Below, piece after piece: positions 44,862 through 53,729 of a DNA stretch of 64,000 nucleotides. The notes under the pieces were generated by a model, which did no database searches, was not told the DNA's origin, and saw only the letters and a program-made list of their open reading frames with translations. The stretch is taken from contig NZ_FNEN01000001.1 in NCBI RefSeq assembly GCF_900100185.1, positions 182,220-246,219 of the forward strand, written 5' to 3'. The first letter of the stretch is position 1. Each line of letters opens with the position of its first letter. The DNA comes from Natribacillus halophilus. Lineage in GTDB: Bacteria > Bacillota > Bacilli > Bacillales > Marinococcaceae. The position numbers and the translations under genes are program-made.

Positions 44862-45386
44862 TTAAAGGAAAGGTTGTATTCGCTCATCGAGCATCTCTTC
44901 AGTGAGCTCCCCGCGGTGGACATCGACGATAATGCCTTCTTCATTGATAAAATACGTCTGGGGGAGTCCGTCCCTAAGAGGGTAATCGTCGGCGAATTCC
45001 CCGTCTTCGTCAAAGACGATCGGCATGGACACGGGATTTTCCTCTAAAAACGCCAGCGCTTCATCAGGACTGCGCTCCGTCGTGGCCATGTTAACCGCTA
45101 TGACATGAACACCTTCGTCTTCGTAATTTTGATGCGCATCATCCAGAACGGGAAACTCACGAATACAGGGTTCACACCACGACGCCCATAGATTCACAAT
45201 CACAAAGTTTTCATCAAAATCGCTTAAGCTTATGTTTTCCCCGTTTTGCTGGGGCAGATCAAAGTCAGGGGCTTGTTCTCCCTGGTTGACACCGACCGGC
45301 GGAGAGGATACATTTTGATAGACGATGCCACCAACCACTGCCAAGGCGACGAGCACCACCCCGATACTTAACCATTTTTTTACCAT
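44862..45386 (-). CDS. resA: ResA-like membrane-anchored thiol-disulfide oxidoreductase
   Basis: Reduces disulfides of apocytochrome c before haem attachment. The 174-residue protein has an N-terminal anchor (~5-24) and a thioredoxin domain with LWASWCEPCIREFPVL, in which CEPC (71-74) is the ResA active site, and the cis-proline motif GLPQTYFINEEG. In B. subtilis resA lies just before resB; that place is empty here, so this is probably the working ResA. Membership of the StoA/YneN relatives is not excluded. Confidence 0.75.
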   Translation of the reverse strand: MVKKWLSIGVVLVALAVVGGIVYQNVSSPPVGVNQGEQAPDFDLPQQNGENISLSDFDENFVIVNLWASWCEPCIREFPVLDDAHQNYEDEGVHVIAVNMATTERSPDEALAFLEENPVSMPIVFDEDGEFADDYPLRDGLPQTYFINEEGIIVDVHRGELTEEMLDERIQPFL

Positions 45387-45431
45387 TAGTTTTCACCCTT
45401 GTTTCACCTATTGAAAGGAGCCTAACGCTTT

Positions 45432-46253
45432 ATGAGTATCATTGAAGCTATCATCTTTGGAATTGTACAAGGCCTTACTGAATTTTTGCCAATATCAAGT
45501 ACCGCCCATATCATCATCTTGCAATGGCTGTTTGGCATCGAATTTGAAGGCCTTACGTTTGAAATTGTCTTACATGTTGCGTCTGTGCTCGCGGTGCTGC
45601 TGTTTTTCCGGCACGATGTGATCGCCATTATCCGCGGGTTCATCCGCTTTCTCGTGCAAAAAGATACGGGTGAACGCGCATCGTTTTTATTCGGTCTCTA
45701 CTTGCTTGTGGCCACCGCCATCACCGGGATACTTGGGCTTATCCTGGAAGACTACGCGGAATACTATTTAAAATCACCCCTGGTGATCGGTGGTGCCCTG
45801 CTTTTAACAGGGATTTTCCTGTTGGTGATCGAACGGATTCATTATCGCTATACGCGTGCGGCCGAGGATATGACGATGCTGGACGCTTTCATCATCGGAC
45901 TCGCCCAAACACTTGCGGTCATTCCCGGTGTTTCACGCTCAGGCTCGACACTCATTACGGCACTCGCGATTGGCATCGATCGCAAAACAGCGGTCCGGTT
46001 CTCCTTTCTGCTCGCCATCCCGGTGATCGCAGGCTCCTCGCTCCTCGCGGTCGGAGACATTGTCCAGGGTGGTTTCGCGGAAGGAAACGTTGTCGCTTTA
46101 ATCTTATCGTTCGTCGTCACGTTTATCTTCTCGATCATTGGCATCAAGTGGCTGATCCAATGGCTGGAAAAAAGCAAGCTGTACTACTTCGCCATCTACT
46201 GTTTTGTGATTGGATTCGTCGTCATCTTCTTCCTGGATCCGACCGTCGTGTAA
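45432..46253 (+). CDS. uppP: Undecaprenyl-diphosphatase UppP (BacA)
   Basis: Recycles undecaprenyl diphosphate for cell wall synthesis and gives bacitracin resistance. The 273-residue membrane protein shows GLTEFLPISSTAH near residue 20, PGVSRSGSTLITAL near 170 and eight spans. AAAGGAG precedes the ATG. It is divergent from resA and 45 bp away, and a terminator follows. Confidence 0.95.
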   Translation: MSIIEAIIFGIVQGLTEFLPISSTAHIIILQWLFGIEFEGLTFEIVLHVASVLAVLLFFRHDVIAIIRGFIRFLVQKDTGERASFLFGLYLLVATAITGILGLILEDYAEYYLKSPLVIGGALLLTGIFLLVIERIHYRYTRAAEDMTMLDAFIIGLAQTLAVIPGVSRSGSTLITALAIGIDRKTAVRFSFLLAIPVIAGSSLLAVGDIVQGGFAEGNVVALILSFVVTFIFSIIGIKWLIQWLEKSKLYYFAIYCFVIGFVVIFFLDPTVV

Positions 46254-46290
46254 CACTTTATACGAAGGTAAAAACGATTGTCAAAAGAAA

Positions 46291-46321
46291 GTGACCCCTT
46301 AAACAACGGGGTTACTTTTTT
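46291..46321 (+). terminator. Terminator after uppP
   Basis: GTGACCCC/GGGGTTAC stem with TTTTTT behind it; the T-tract runs into repeat copy F. Confidence 0.88.
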
Positions 46322-46407
46322 CGCAGATAAGAAAGTATAACTTTCTTATCATGCATAAGTGCAACTAAGGCTTTCGCCAGGCTTGGCGATAAGCCAAGTT
46401 TTCTTTA
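46316..46407 (+). repeat. Intergenic repeat, copy F (opposite orientation)
   Basis: The only copy pointing the other way, and it follows the only plus-strand terminator: TTTTTTCGCAGATAAGAAAG to CAAGTTTTCTTTA. The GATAAGAAAGT/ACTTTCTTATC stem is a perfect 11 bp. Its last bases contain the stop codon of the PTS EIIA gene. Confidence 0.9.
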
Positions 46408-46926
46408 TGCTGTTTGCTCCTCGGATTGCATCTGTACGTCCGCGACCAATGTTTCGCCCGCTTTTAATGGCTGCTCCTCATCCAGCAACTTAAGCTCACC
46501 GATTTGCCTTCGGTCTATAAAAATGACAGCGGACACGGCGCTTATACCATGTTCACGCAGGACATCCAGGTCCGCCGTGATTAAAGGCTTCCCCACTTTA
46601 ACCTGATCTCCTGTTTGTACGTGGATCTGCAATCCTTCGCCTTGCAAACGAACCGAGTCCAAACCGACGTGCACGAGCACATCGAGTCCTTCTTTCGATT
46701 GCAACAAAACCGCGTGTTTCGTCGGAAATGTGTGGATAACCTCTCCTCTCACAGGGGAGACGATGTCGCCATCCTCAGGGTCAACGGCAAACCCGGGCCC
46801 CAGTTTTTCATGGGCAATCGTCGGGTCTTCGACATCTTCCAAGCCTATAAGGGAGCCATTGGCTATGGCATGCACGTCAACGTAATCATTTCGTGCTTTT
46901 ATCTTTGAAACCATACGTTTAATCAT
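46405..46926 (-). CDS. PTS glucose-family EIIA protein
   Basis: Stand-alone EIIA of the phosphoenolpyruvate sugar system. The start at 46926 follows GGAGTGATTAAT; 173 residues. The phosphorylated His is in LVHVGLDSVRL, and HTFPTKHAVLLQSKEGLDVL is the other site motif. It resembles B. subtilis YpqE and could serve EIICB partners lacking their own EIIA. The stop codon is provided by the edge of repeat copy F. Confidence 0.9.
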   Translation of the reverse strand: MIKRMVSKIKARNDYVDVHAIANGSLIGLEDVEDPTIAHEKLGPGFAVDPEDGDIVSPVRGEVIHTFPTKHAVLLQSKEGLDVLVHVGLDSVRLQGEGLQIHVQTGDQVKVGKPLITADLDVLREHGISAVSAVIFIDRRQIGELKLLDEEQPLKAGETLVADVQMQSEEQTA

Positions 46927-47018
46927 ATTAATCACTCCAATCTCCAGATTTTTTCATCGGGACAAGAGCTTAAAAACGTCAGACATTCGCGAGTGTAGGG
47001 CGAGGAAAGGGAAAGGCG

Positions 47019-47198
47019 ATGGAGAGGCATTTTACAAGCTGGCGCGTACGCGAAGCAGACAAACAACATACGTTGGATGATCTTGCCTACTTGCTCCTAC
47101 TTTTATTATTCAGTCTTTCTTTTTTTTATGCAAGGTATATGCTGATAAAGTCAAAAAAACGTCAATGGAGCAGGGATCCATTGACGTACTCTTCCTAG
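47019..47198 (+). CDS. Possible 59-residue membrane protein
   Basis: Frame with one long hydrophobic segment (~21-40, DLAYLLLLLLFSLSFFYARY) and basic flanks, preceded by GGAAAGG. It is the only candidate in the 293-bp gap between the EIIA gene and the kinase. Its last ~13 codons overlap the kinase terminator on the other strand, which makes it doubtful. No family recognised. Confidence 0.35.
   Translation: MERHFTSWRVREADKQHTLDDLAYLLLLLLFSLSFFYARYMLIKSKKRQWSRDPLTYSS
47152..47187 (-). terminator. Terminator after the fructosamine-kinase-like gene
   Basis: Minus strand CGTCAATGG/CCATTGACG, 9-bp stem, then TTTTTTTGAC. Confidence 0.88.
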
Positions 47199-47228
47199 CT
47201 GCCAGAGATGCGAGGAGAAATATTTCCG

Positions 47229-48074
47229 TTATTGATAGGATGCCAATATCCGATCGACACTTGGGCCATACATTTCCCCAAACATATTCAAGTGGGCAAA
47301 CAGAAAATACAACTGATAGACGGGGAGGATTGTCTCTTCGGCGTCATAACGTTCCACTTTTTCATGATAACGGGCCATCGTACGCGCGGAATAGCCGCCG
47401 AACAGGCTCATCGTCGCCCGGTCATAGGCGGGATCGCCATAGGAAATCGCCGGGTCGATTAAATGGGGAACGCCGTGAGCGCCCACCATCCAATTGCCTG
47501 CCCATAAATCGCCGTGTAAAAGCGCGGGTTCGGACGGCTCCGGAATCCATTTGTGCAGGTTATCGATAAGCTTCTGAGCCCTTTTTTTGCGTTTTTCCGG
47601 TAGTCTCCCGCGTTGGTCAGCCATTTCCATTTGCGGCCATAACCGATATGACGCGTAAAACGCTCTCCAGCTTTCTTTCTCGGCATTGTACTGAGGGAGC
47701 GTGCCGATAAAATTGTCCTCGTCAAAGCCAAAATCATTTCCATTGGCCGAATGCAGAGCGGCAATGACGTCTCCCAGTTGCTCTTCCGTTTCTGCTGTTC
47801 TGCGACCTTCCACCCATGACAACAGCAGAAAATGTTCTCCCGTGTCCACAACCTCCGGCACGTGTACGCCGTCAACACTGCCGAGAATCGCTAATTGTTT
47901 CGCTTCTTTTTGAAAGAAGCGAGGTGAAGGGTCCTCACGCCATTTTAAGAAAAACTGTTCGTATTCCGTGTGAACTCGGCAAGATTGATTAATGTCGCCA
48001 CCACCTACGGGTGTGATCTCTGTATTTTCCTTAAGTCCTGATTCACGTAATATGTGCGGTGGAATTACAGCCAT
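47229..48074 (-). CDS. Fructosamine/ribulosamine 3-kinase family protein
   Basis: Phosphorylates sugars attached to protein amines so that the adduct breaks down, a form of protein repair. The 281-residue product (ATG at 48074, after GAGGTG) has an aminoglycoside-kinase-like fold: VGGGDINQSCRV, LLSWVEG, HGDLWAGNWMVG (catalytic Asp) and LIDPAISYGDPAYDRATM. Its start overlaps the phosphatase gene by 10 bp. Bacterial members act mainly on ribulosamines and erythrulosamines and are often paired with a low-molecular-weight phosphatase. Confidence 0.88.
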   Translation of the reverse strand: MAVIPPHILRESGLKENTEITPVGGGDINQSCRVHTEYEQFFLKWREDPSPRFFQKEAKQLAILGSVDGVHVPEVVDTGEHFLLLSWVEGRRTAETEEQLGDVIAALHSANGNDFGFDEDNFIGTLPQYNAEKESWRAFYASYRLWPQMEMADQRGRLPEKRKKRAQKLIDNLHKWIPEPSEPALLHGDLWAGNWMVGAHGVPHLIDPAISYGDPAYDRATMSLFGGYSARTMARYHEKVERYDAEETILPVYQLYFLFAHLNMFGEMYGPSVDRILASYQ

Positions 48075-48532
48075 TCTTCTTTCACCTCTTCGAGGAGTGT
48101 ATTGCATGCGCTGTCGATCATGGCATACACTTCATCGAAATTCCCGGTGAAAAACGGATCGGGGACATCATTTTCATCGGCATCTTCGGCATAATCGAGC
48201 AAGCGGGTAATTTCAACTTCCTGGTCGGGTTTTTTTAACGTGTGTAAATGTCCAAGATTCTCAGCGTCCATGGCCACGACTATATCAAATTGTTCCAAAT
48301 CGTCTTCTATAACCTGACGGGCCTTCATTCCACTTGAATCAATGTCGTTTTCAGCTAGAATATCCAGCGTCCCCTCATGGGGAGGGTTACCTACGTGCCA
48401 ATGCCCCGTGCCGGCCGATTCAATATGTATCTGCTCCTCTAAACCGCTCGCGGATACTTTTTGTCGGAGAATCGCTTCCGCCATTGGAGAACGGCAAATA
48501 TTGCCCAAACAAACGAATAAAATATTAACCAC
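48065..48532 (-). CDS. Low-molecular-weight protein-tyrosine-phosphatase family
   Basis: The 155-residue protein has the P-loop VCLGNICRSPMAEA (Cys8, Arg14) and the acid Asp in NDVPDPFF, both complete. YfkJ-like in size. Coupled to the kinase, it may remove the phosphate of sugar-phosphate adducts on proteins rather than phosphotyrosine; YwlE-type arginine phosphatase activity is the other option. Confidence 0.9.
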   Translation of the reverse strand: MVNILFVCLGNICRSPMAEAILRQKVSASGLEEQIHIESAGTGHWHVGNPPHEGTLDILAENDIDSSGMKARQVIEDDLEQFDIVVAMDAENLGHLHTLKKPDQEVEITRLLDYAEDADENDVPDPFFTGNFDEVYAMIDSACNTLLEEVKEEWL

Positions 48533-48544
48533 TTACAACACCTC

Positions 48545-48997
48545 TTATAGATATAAATTCAATAATAATCCCCGAATTTCACCGACGTGTGCTAAAATGT
48601 CTAAATGGTTCGTTTCGTTCTTGAGGATATCATTCGTCATCTGTGTTAATTTTTCGTCCACTTCCTTGACAATCGTGTAAGAATGCGATCCCCTTCGGTT
48701 GAAATCACGTTGAGCTTCGAGCTGCCGGCTGTGTTGGACCGTCTCATCGATGAAGGTTTGGAGCAATTTTTTGTATTCGCGAAGCTCCTCTGCCGTCCTG
48801 AAGTCGGCTAGCCGCTTTCCCTGCTCTTCTATTTTAGACATGGCCGCTTGATAACGCTCAGCGTTAAGCGATTGACGCTGCTGATTCATGACCTCCTGAA
48901 AATTATGAGTGCTGATACTTTCCCGGGAAGCTGTAGATTTAAACTTCCTGGGCATTTGTGACTTGGGATCCGCCTTCGCGAGACGCTCTATATTCAA
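48545..48997 (-). CDS. yaaR: YaaR family DUF327 protein
   Basis: A 150-residue mostly helical protein (~60-150), with LADFRTAEELREYKKLLQTF and SHSYTIVKEVDEKLTQMT, the YaaR (DUF327) pattern. Function unknown in general. It precedes the phosphatase by 12 bp on the same strand. In B. subtilis yaaR lies near the origin, so the location here is different. Confidence 0.8.
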   Translation of the reverse strand: MNIERLAKADPKSQMPRKFKSTASRESISTHNFQEVMNQQRQSLNAERYQAAMSKIEEQGKRLADFRTAEELREYKKLLQTFIDETVQHSRQLEAQRDFNRRGSHSYTIVKEVDEKLTQMTNDILKNETNHLDILAHVGEIRGLLLNLYL

Positions 48998-49159
48998 CGG
49001 AAGCCCTCACCTCCTCCTCACGTCATAAACGGTTCTTATCTGTCATTATGACTGAGAAAAAGATGAGGTTCAACGTTCAAGCGGCATTTCTACTGTTCCT
49101 CAATCGCCCGGATACCTTCAATTGGGTTATTTTTACATTTCGGAGGACGATAAAATTGC

Positions 49160-49579
49160 CTAGCGTTCATTCTTCTCAACCAACTCATATAGAACCCCAC
49201 CGGAGACGCTCGGATTGAGGAAGGCGACCTTCTGACCTCCAGCGCCGGTGCTAACGGTTGAACTTAAACATACGGATGCATCTTCGCGATTTAATTCCTG
49301 TACACAAATTGCAATATCTTCAACCTGAAAAGCCACATGGTGCAGCCCCTCACCTTTACTGACGATAAAACGGGCAATGGGACCGTCATCATCCAGTGGT
49401 TCCAAAAGTTCAATATTGACCTCACCGACGGCGAGAATGGCAACCTTCACTTGTTGATGGGGGACGTCTTCAACAGCAAGCAGCGACAAACCTAAAACAT
49501 CCTGATAGTAGGGCAAACGTTCTTCGATGGAGCGAACGGCGATGCCGATGTGGTCTATTTTTGTCGGAGGTTTTTCCAT
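49160..49579 (-). CDS. mce: Methylmalonyl-CoA epimerase
   Basis: Converts (2S)- and (2R)-methylmalonyl-CoA. The ATG at 49579 (MEKPPTKIDHIGIAV) gives 139 residues; the vicinal-oxygen-chelate fold has KIDHIGIAVRSIEERLPYY, EVNIELLEPL and GLHHVAFQVEDI with the metal histidines and glutamates. The mutase it would serve is not in the window. The gap 48998-49159 downstream is empty to my eye. Confidence 0.9.
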   Translation of the reverse strand: MEKPPTKIDHIGIAVRSIEERLPYYQDVLGLSLLAVEDVPHQQVKVAILAVGEVNIELLEPLDDDGPIARFIVSKGEGLHHVAFQVEDIAICVQELNREDASVCLSSTVSTGAGGQKVAFLNPSVSGGVLYELVEKNER

Positions 49580-49677
49580 AAAAATATTACCTTTCCTTCC
49601 ATGAATAACACTTGTGCAAAAAAGTAAAAACTCGTAAAATAGGAAACATAGAATATGTTCGCTGGAGGGATTCACTT

Positions 49678-49770
49678 ATGCCTCGAAGCTTTCAAAGGAC
49701 GATTGTTTATGTCATGATTTTTGTATTAGTCGTCGGCACCTTTTTAGCCGGGTTCGGTGCCATGATATAG
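49678..49770 (+). CDS. prli42: Prli42-like stressosome membrane miniprotein (30 residues)
   Basis: Reads MPRSFQRTIVYVMIFVLVVG and ten more residues: a short basic N-terminus and one membrane span. This is the pattern of Prli42, the miniprotein that anchors the stressosome in Listeria and is kept in Firmicutes. GGAGGG lies eight bases before the ATG and a terminator follows the stop, so it is a complete single-gene unit. It diverges from mce. Confidence 0.75.
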   Translation: MPRSFQRTIVYVMIFVLVVGTFLAGFGAMI

Positions 49771-49781
49771 GGAGAAGCATT

Positions 49782-49817
49782 TAGAACGAGAAGGAGACCC
49801 CTTTCTCGTTCTTTTTA
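49782..49817 (+). terminator. Terminator after prli42
   Basis: AGAACGAGAAGG/CCTTTCTCGTTCT, about 11 pairs, then TTTTATTA. It may serve the L,D-transpeptidase gene on the other strand as well. Confidence 0.85.
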
Positions 49818-49828
49818 TTATAGCCGGA

Positions 49829-50338
49829 TTATAACACCCCGTTATCTGCGGCGATATCGGCCATTTCCTTTTCCGGCTCCGTGCCGATCCATACTTTTGT
49901 GCCGATGGGCACTTGATCATAGAGTTCATTTACTTCTTCGTTATGCATGCGGACACAACCGAGAGACACATTCTCTCCGATACTGCTGTCATCATTCGTT
50001 CCATGTATGCCGTATGTACGACCATCTGAAGCGGCGGCATCGAATCCGATCCAGCGGCTTCCGAGCGGATTGTCAGCATCTCCGCCTTCGATGTCCTGGG
50101 CGCGGTAATAAGGCTCTTTCGCCTTGACGGAAACGGCGAAAATGCCTTCGGGGGTCGCCTCTGCGTCTTTGCCCGTGGCCACATCATACACGTCTTGCAA
50201 TTCGCCATTTTCTGCCCAGCCAAGTTCATGCGTCGCTTTATTGACCATAATAAAAGGTTCGCCCGGAAACGGTTCCAGATCCATGGGCCACAACGGTGCA
50301 AAGAGCATGAGAGCGGCCATTAACCCTTTTACGTACAT
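49829..50338 (-). CDS. Secreted L,D-transpeptidase (YkuD domain)
   Basis: Cross-links or modifies peptidoglycan stem peptides. The 169-residue protein has a signal peptide (~1-20) and a YkuD domain (~30-155) with the catalytic motif HGTNDDSSIGENVSLGCVRM, containing His and Cys. The ATG follows GGAGGGAAGGTTG. No LysM is present. Which substrate it uses (sporulation cortex or vegetative wall) is not visible. Confidence 0.92.
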   Translation of the reverse strand: MYVKGLMAALMLFAPLWPMDLEPFPGEPFIMVNKATHELGWAENGELQDVYDVATGKDAEATPEGIFAVSVKAKEPYYRAQDIEGGDADNPLGSRWIGFDAAASDGRTYGIHGTNDDSSIGENVSLGCVRMHNEEVNELYDQVPIGTKVWIGTEPEKEMADIAADNGVL

Positions 50339-50425
50339 CAACCTTCCCTCCCTTTACCGTTTATTTTTCTCTTTTTCTCGCTGAGTATACAAAAACCGGC
50401 TGCGCTTGCAGCCGGTTCCTCGTCG

Positions 50426-53400
50426 TTATTTATCCCGCTTTCTGCGGCGAAGGATCTCTTCCAGTACATCCATGATTTCACCTTCGGATAAGTCCTTTTC
50501 ATCCGTAGGATGCTCCTCCGAAGATTCGGGAGTGTCTTCACTTTTATCTTTTTGTTCTTCTATCTCCCCTTCATTCTTTTCTGGTTCAGCAGGCAAGTCT
50601 CTCGCATAGATAATGTCGCCTTCAGGGGTTAGATATTTTTTGTTCATATTGCGGATCTCGGGGTCCACGAAGCTGTAGATGACCGGGATGACAAAGAGCG
50701 TCAAGAAGGTGCTGCTGATTAAACCGCCGATGATGACAATCGCCATCGGTTGTTGGATTTCCGCACCTTCACCGATACCGAGAGAAAGCGGGGTGACCGC
50801 CAGAATCGTACTGATGGCCATGATTAAAATCGGACGGGTACGGTCTTTAACGGCGGTAATCAAAGCATCATAGGCCCTCATGCCCTGTGCTTTTCTCTGA
50901 TTGGCATAATCGACGAGCACGATGGCATTGTTTAGGACGATACCGGTAAGGACAAGCATCCCGATCATGGCAACGATGCTCACGGGGGTTTGCGTTACCG
51001 TCAGTGCCAACATAACGCCAATGACAAAGAACGGAACCGTAAACATGATGACGAACGGATACTTGAAGGATTCAAATTGAGCGACCATGACGAGGTACAC
51101 AAAGATAATCCCGAGCACAAAGGCAAGCACCATACTCTCAAGAGCGTCATCCAGCATCTCCTGGTCTCCGCCGACGACGTACTCGGCATCGTCATTAAGG
51201 TCATAATCGGCAACGACGTCTTCGACAAGCGGTGTTATATCCCCTAAATTATAGCCACTGCCATAGACGACATCAAATTCAACCGAAGGAACCATATCGG
51301 CACGTTCGATGGTCGCGGGCTCTTCCCCTTCTTCAATATCAGCCACATCGGAAAGGGGGATGTTTTCGCCATCTTCGTTCTGTATCGTCAGCGATTCAAA
51401 GTTCTCCACGCTTTCCGTCAGCTCATCTTCGCCACGAACATTCACTTCGTACAGATCTTCCTCATTCGATTGAATGGCGGTCGCCATTACACCCATCGTT
51501 TGTTCATTGACAGCCTCGGCAATTTGCCCCGGAACAAGGCCTTCTTCTCTGGCATCATCCTCGTTGATGTCCACCTGCAGTTCCGGTGCTGTCTCTTCCA
51601 AGCTGGTGTCAACCTGGTTAATTTCGGTTTCCTCTTCCAGTTCATCGACCAGATCATCGGCTGTTTCTTCCATACGTTCCCGATCCGGATCGTTGATCGA
51701 GAAGACAAAGGTGTTCGGGTCTCCCATCGCTGCCTGTGACATAACGTCAACGTCTATGTCAGCATCTGTATCGATATTCTCAAGGTCACTTTCCACCATT
51801 TCCGAGAATGCCATTGTATCCATATCCCGATCGTTCACCGGGACTAAATTAATCATGATCTCGGCAATATGGCTTTCTTCACTCATACCTTCATCCATGG
51901 CACTGGAGCCGATCGTGCTCATGTAATTTTCGATTTCGGGGTGATCGTCAATTTCTTCTTCGATATCGGCAACGGTTTCTTCCGTTTGCTCCAGTTGGGT
52001 GCCAAAGTCATGTTCAACTTCAACCATAAAGGAGCCTTCATCAGCTTCCGGCATAAATTCCAACCCGGCGGTTGTTAGTCCCAATATGCCAAGGACAAAC
52101 AAAAGAGCTGTAATGGTGACGACAACGAATCGTCGTCTAAGCGCCCATTTTGCTACTCTCTCCACCCCGTTGATGAGGCGGGAATTTCTCTGCCGGTCTG
52201 CTTCCACGTTTTCCGATGGCACTTTTAACACACGACTGGCAATCATCGGTACGACGGTAAGCGCCACAACCAATGAAGCAAGGATACTAAAGGCTACAGC
52301 AAGGGCTAAGGGGGCAAACAGGTCTCCAACCAGTCCCGTAATAAACACGACGGGGAGGAAAACAGCGACCGTTGTCAGTGTTGATGCGGTGATGGCCGCC
52401 CCTACTTCTTTTGTACCTTCATAAGCTGCTTCTTTCGGCGGTTTTCGCATCGAGAGATGGCGGTAAATATTTTCGATCACGACAATGGAATTGTCCAGCA
52501 ACATTCCGATACCGAGCGCGAGTCCCCCGAGCGTCAACATATTCAAACTCATACCCGCAAAGTAAAAGAGAGCAAAGGTGACGATGATCGAAAACGGCAT
52601 GGAAACCCCTATGATCAAGGGGGTTTTTAAATTACGCAAGAAGGCAAAAAGAACAACCATCGCAAGAAGCCCGCCGGCGACCAACATCATGGCGACATTG
52701 TCAACGGCATCCTGGATAAATTCGCCTTCACTGTAAAGCGTAACGACCGATAAGTCCTCATAGGCATCCTCTTGCAGCAACGCTGCCAGTTCATCATTTA
52801 ACGCCTGTTCCACCTGGGTCGTATTGGCATCGGACTCTTCCATGACACTGAACTGCATGGCCTCGTCCTGGTTCGCCCGTGTAATCGCATCCTCATCCTC
52901 TGTCGTGAAGGAAACATCGGATACGTCAGCAAGCGTGATTTCATCTCCGGTTTCCGGGTCCTGGGTAATCACGAGCTCTTCCAGATCTTCCTGGGACGTC
53001 AATTCACTTAATACACGCGTGGTAATATCACGGTCGTCATCCTCAACAACGCCACCGGGCACAGCAATATTATGGCCCTCGATAACGTCAACAATATCAC
53101 TTTGCGTCATATTGGCGTCATTTAACTCGTCCTGGTCAATCTCCACATCATACAATTCCGTGAGGGAGCCTTCTTCCTCGACGTCTGCAACCCCATTGAC
53201 GCGGGACAACTCCTGTTGCAGGTCCAGGGCGTCATCCTGGAAATCACTGATATCATCGCCGTTTCCTGAGACGGCAAGCATCATGCTAGGGAGCATGGAA
53301 GGATCAAATTCTATGAACGACGGTTGTCCGGCGTCATCCGGAAGGTCTGCCTGTGTAATAGTTGAGACAATATCCGTCTCAATCTCATCTATGACGGTGT

Positions 53401-53692
53401 CCTGACTGAATTCCATAATGATGATGGAGGAACCTTCAGCCGATTGTGAGGTCATATCCTCCAGGCCGGAAGTGGCCGCCAATTCCCCTTCCAGCTCTTC
53501 GGTGACATCACTGAGAACCTCTTCGGGACCGGCCCCTTCGTAACTTGTCGCCACTGCAGCCACAGGGGGGTCTACATCCGGAAAAAGATCGAGCGGTAGC
53601 CGGGTCAGGGATACCGCGCCGACGATTAGGAATAAGAGCATGATCACAATCGTAAATTTTGGTTTTCTGATCGAAAAATTGGATACTTTCAC
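50426..53692 (-). CDS. RND-family efflux transporter (SwrC/AcrB-like)
   Basis: Proton-driven exporter of 1088 residues with 12 spans in two halves (first at ~12-30, then ~335-535; ~850-1020) and two large outer loops. Motifs include GGLALGIGMLLDNSIVVIEN (charged relay) and GLISSTFLTLFVIPVIYSF. The outer loops and the last ~60 residues are very acidic. In Firmicutes SwrC (YerP) exports surfactin-like compounds. A MarR regulator gene lies 37 bp upstream on the same strand and probably controls it. Confidence 0.93.
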   Translation of the reverse strand: MKVSNFSIRKPKFTIVIMLLFLIVGAVSLTRLPLDLFPDVDPPVAAVATSYEGAGPEEVLSDVTEELEGELAATSGLEDMTSQSAEGSSIIIMEFSQDTVIDEIETDIVSTITQADLPDDAGQPSFIEFDPSMLPSMMLAVSGNGDDISDFQDDALDLQQELSRVNGVADVEEEGSLTELYDVEIDQDELNDANMTQSDIVDVIEGHNIAVPGGVVEDDDRDITTRVLSELTSQEDLEELVITQDPETGDEITLADVSDVSFTTEDEDAITRANQDEAMQFSVMEESDANTTQVEQALNDELAALLQEDAYEDLSVVTLYSEGEFIQDAVDNVAMMLVAGGLLAMVVLFAFLRNLKTPLIIGVSMPFSIIVTFALFYFAGMSLNMLTLGGLALGIGMLLDNSIVVIENIYRHLSMRKPPKEAAYEGTKEVGAAITASTLTTVAVFLPVVFITGLVGDLFAPLALAVAFSILASLVVALTVVPMIASRVLKVPSENVEADRQRNSRLINGVERVAKWALRRRFVVVTITALLFVLGILGLTTAGLEFMPEADEGSFMVEVEHDFGTQLEQTEETVADIEEEIDDHPEIENYMSTIGSSAMDEGMSEESHIAEIMINLVPVNDRDMDTMAFSEMVESDLENIDTDADIDVDVMSQAAMGDPNTFVFSINDPDRERMEETADDLVDELEEETEINQVDTSLEETAPELQVDINEDDAREEGLVPGQIAEAVNEQTMGVMATAIQSNEEDLYEVNVRGEDELTESVENFESLTIQNEDGENIPLSDVADIEEGEEPATIERADMVPSVEFDVVYGSGYNLGDITPLVEDVVADYDLNDDAEYVVGGDQEMLDDALESMVLAFVLGIIFVYLVMVAQFESFKYPFVIMFTVPFFVIGVMLALTVTQTPVSIVAMIGMLVLTGIVLNNAIVLVDYANQRKAQGMRAYDALITAVKDRTRPILIMAISTILAVTPLSLGIGEGAEIQQPMAIVIIGGLISSTFLTLFVIPVIYSFVDPEIRNMNKKYLTPEGDIIYARDLPAEPEKNEGEIEEQKDKSEDTPESSEEHPTDEKDLSEGEIMDVLEEILRRRKRDK

Positions 53693-53729
53693 GTTTCAAT
53701 CCTCCGTTTCTGGGTGTATGGGGGCTAAT

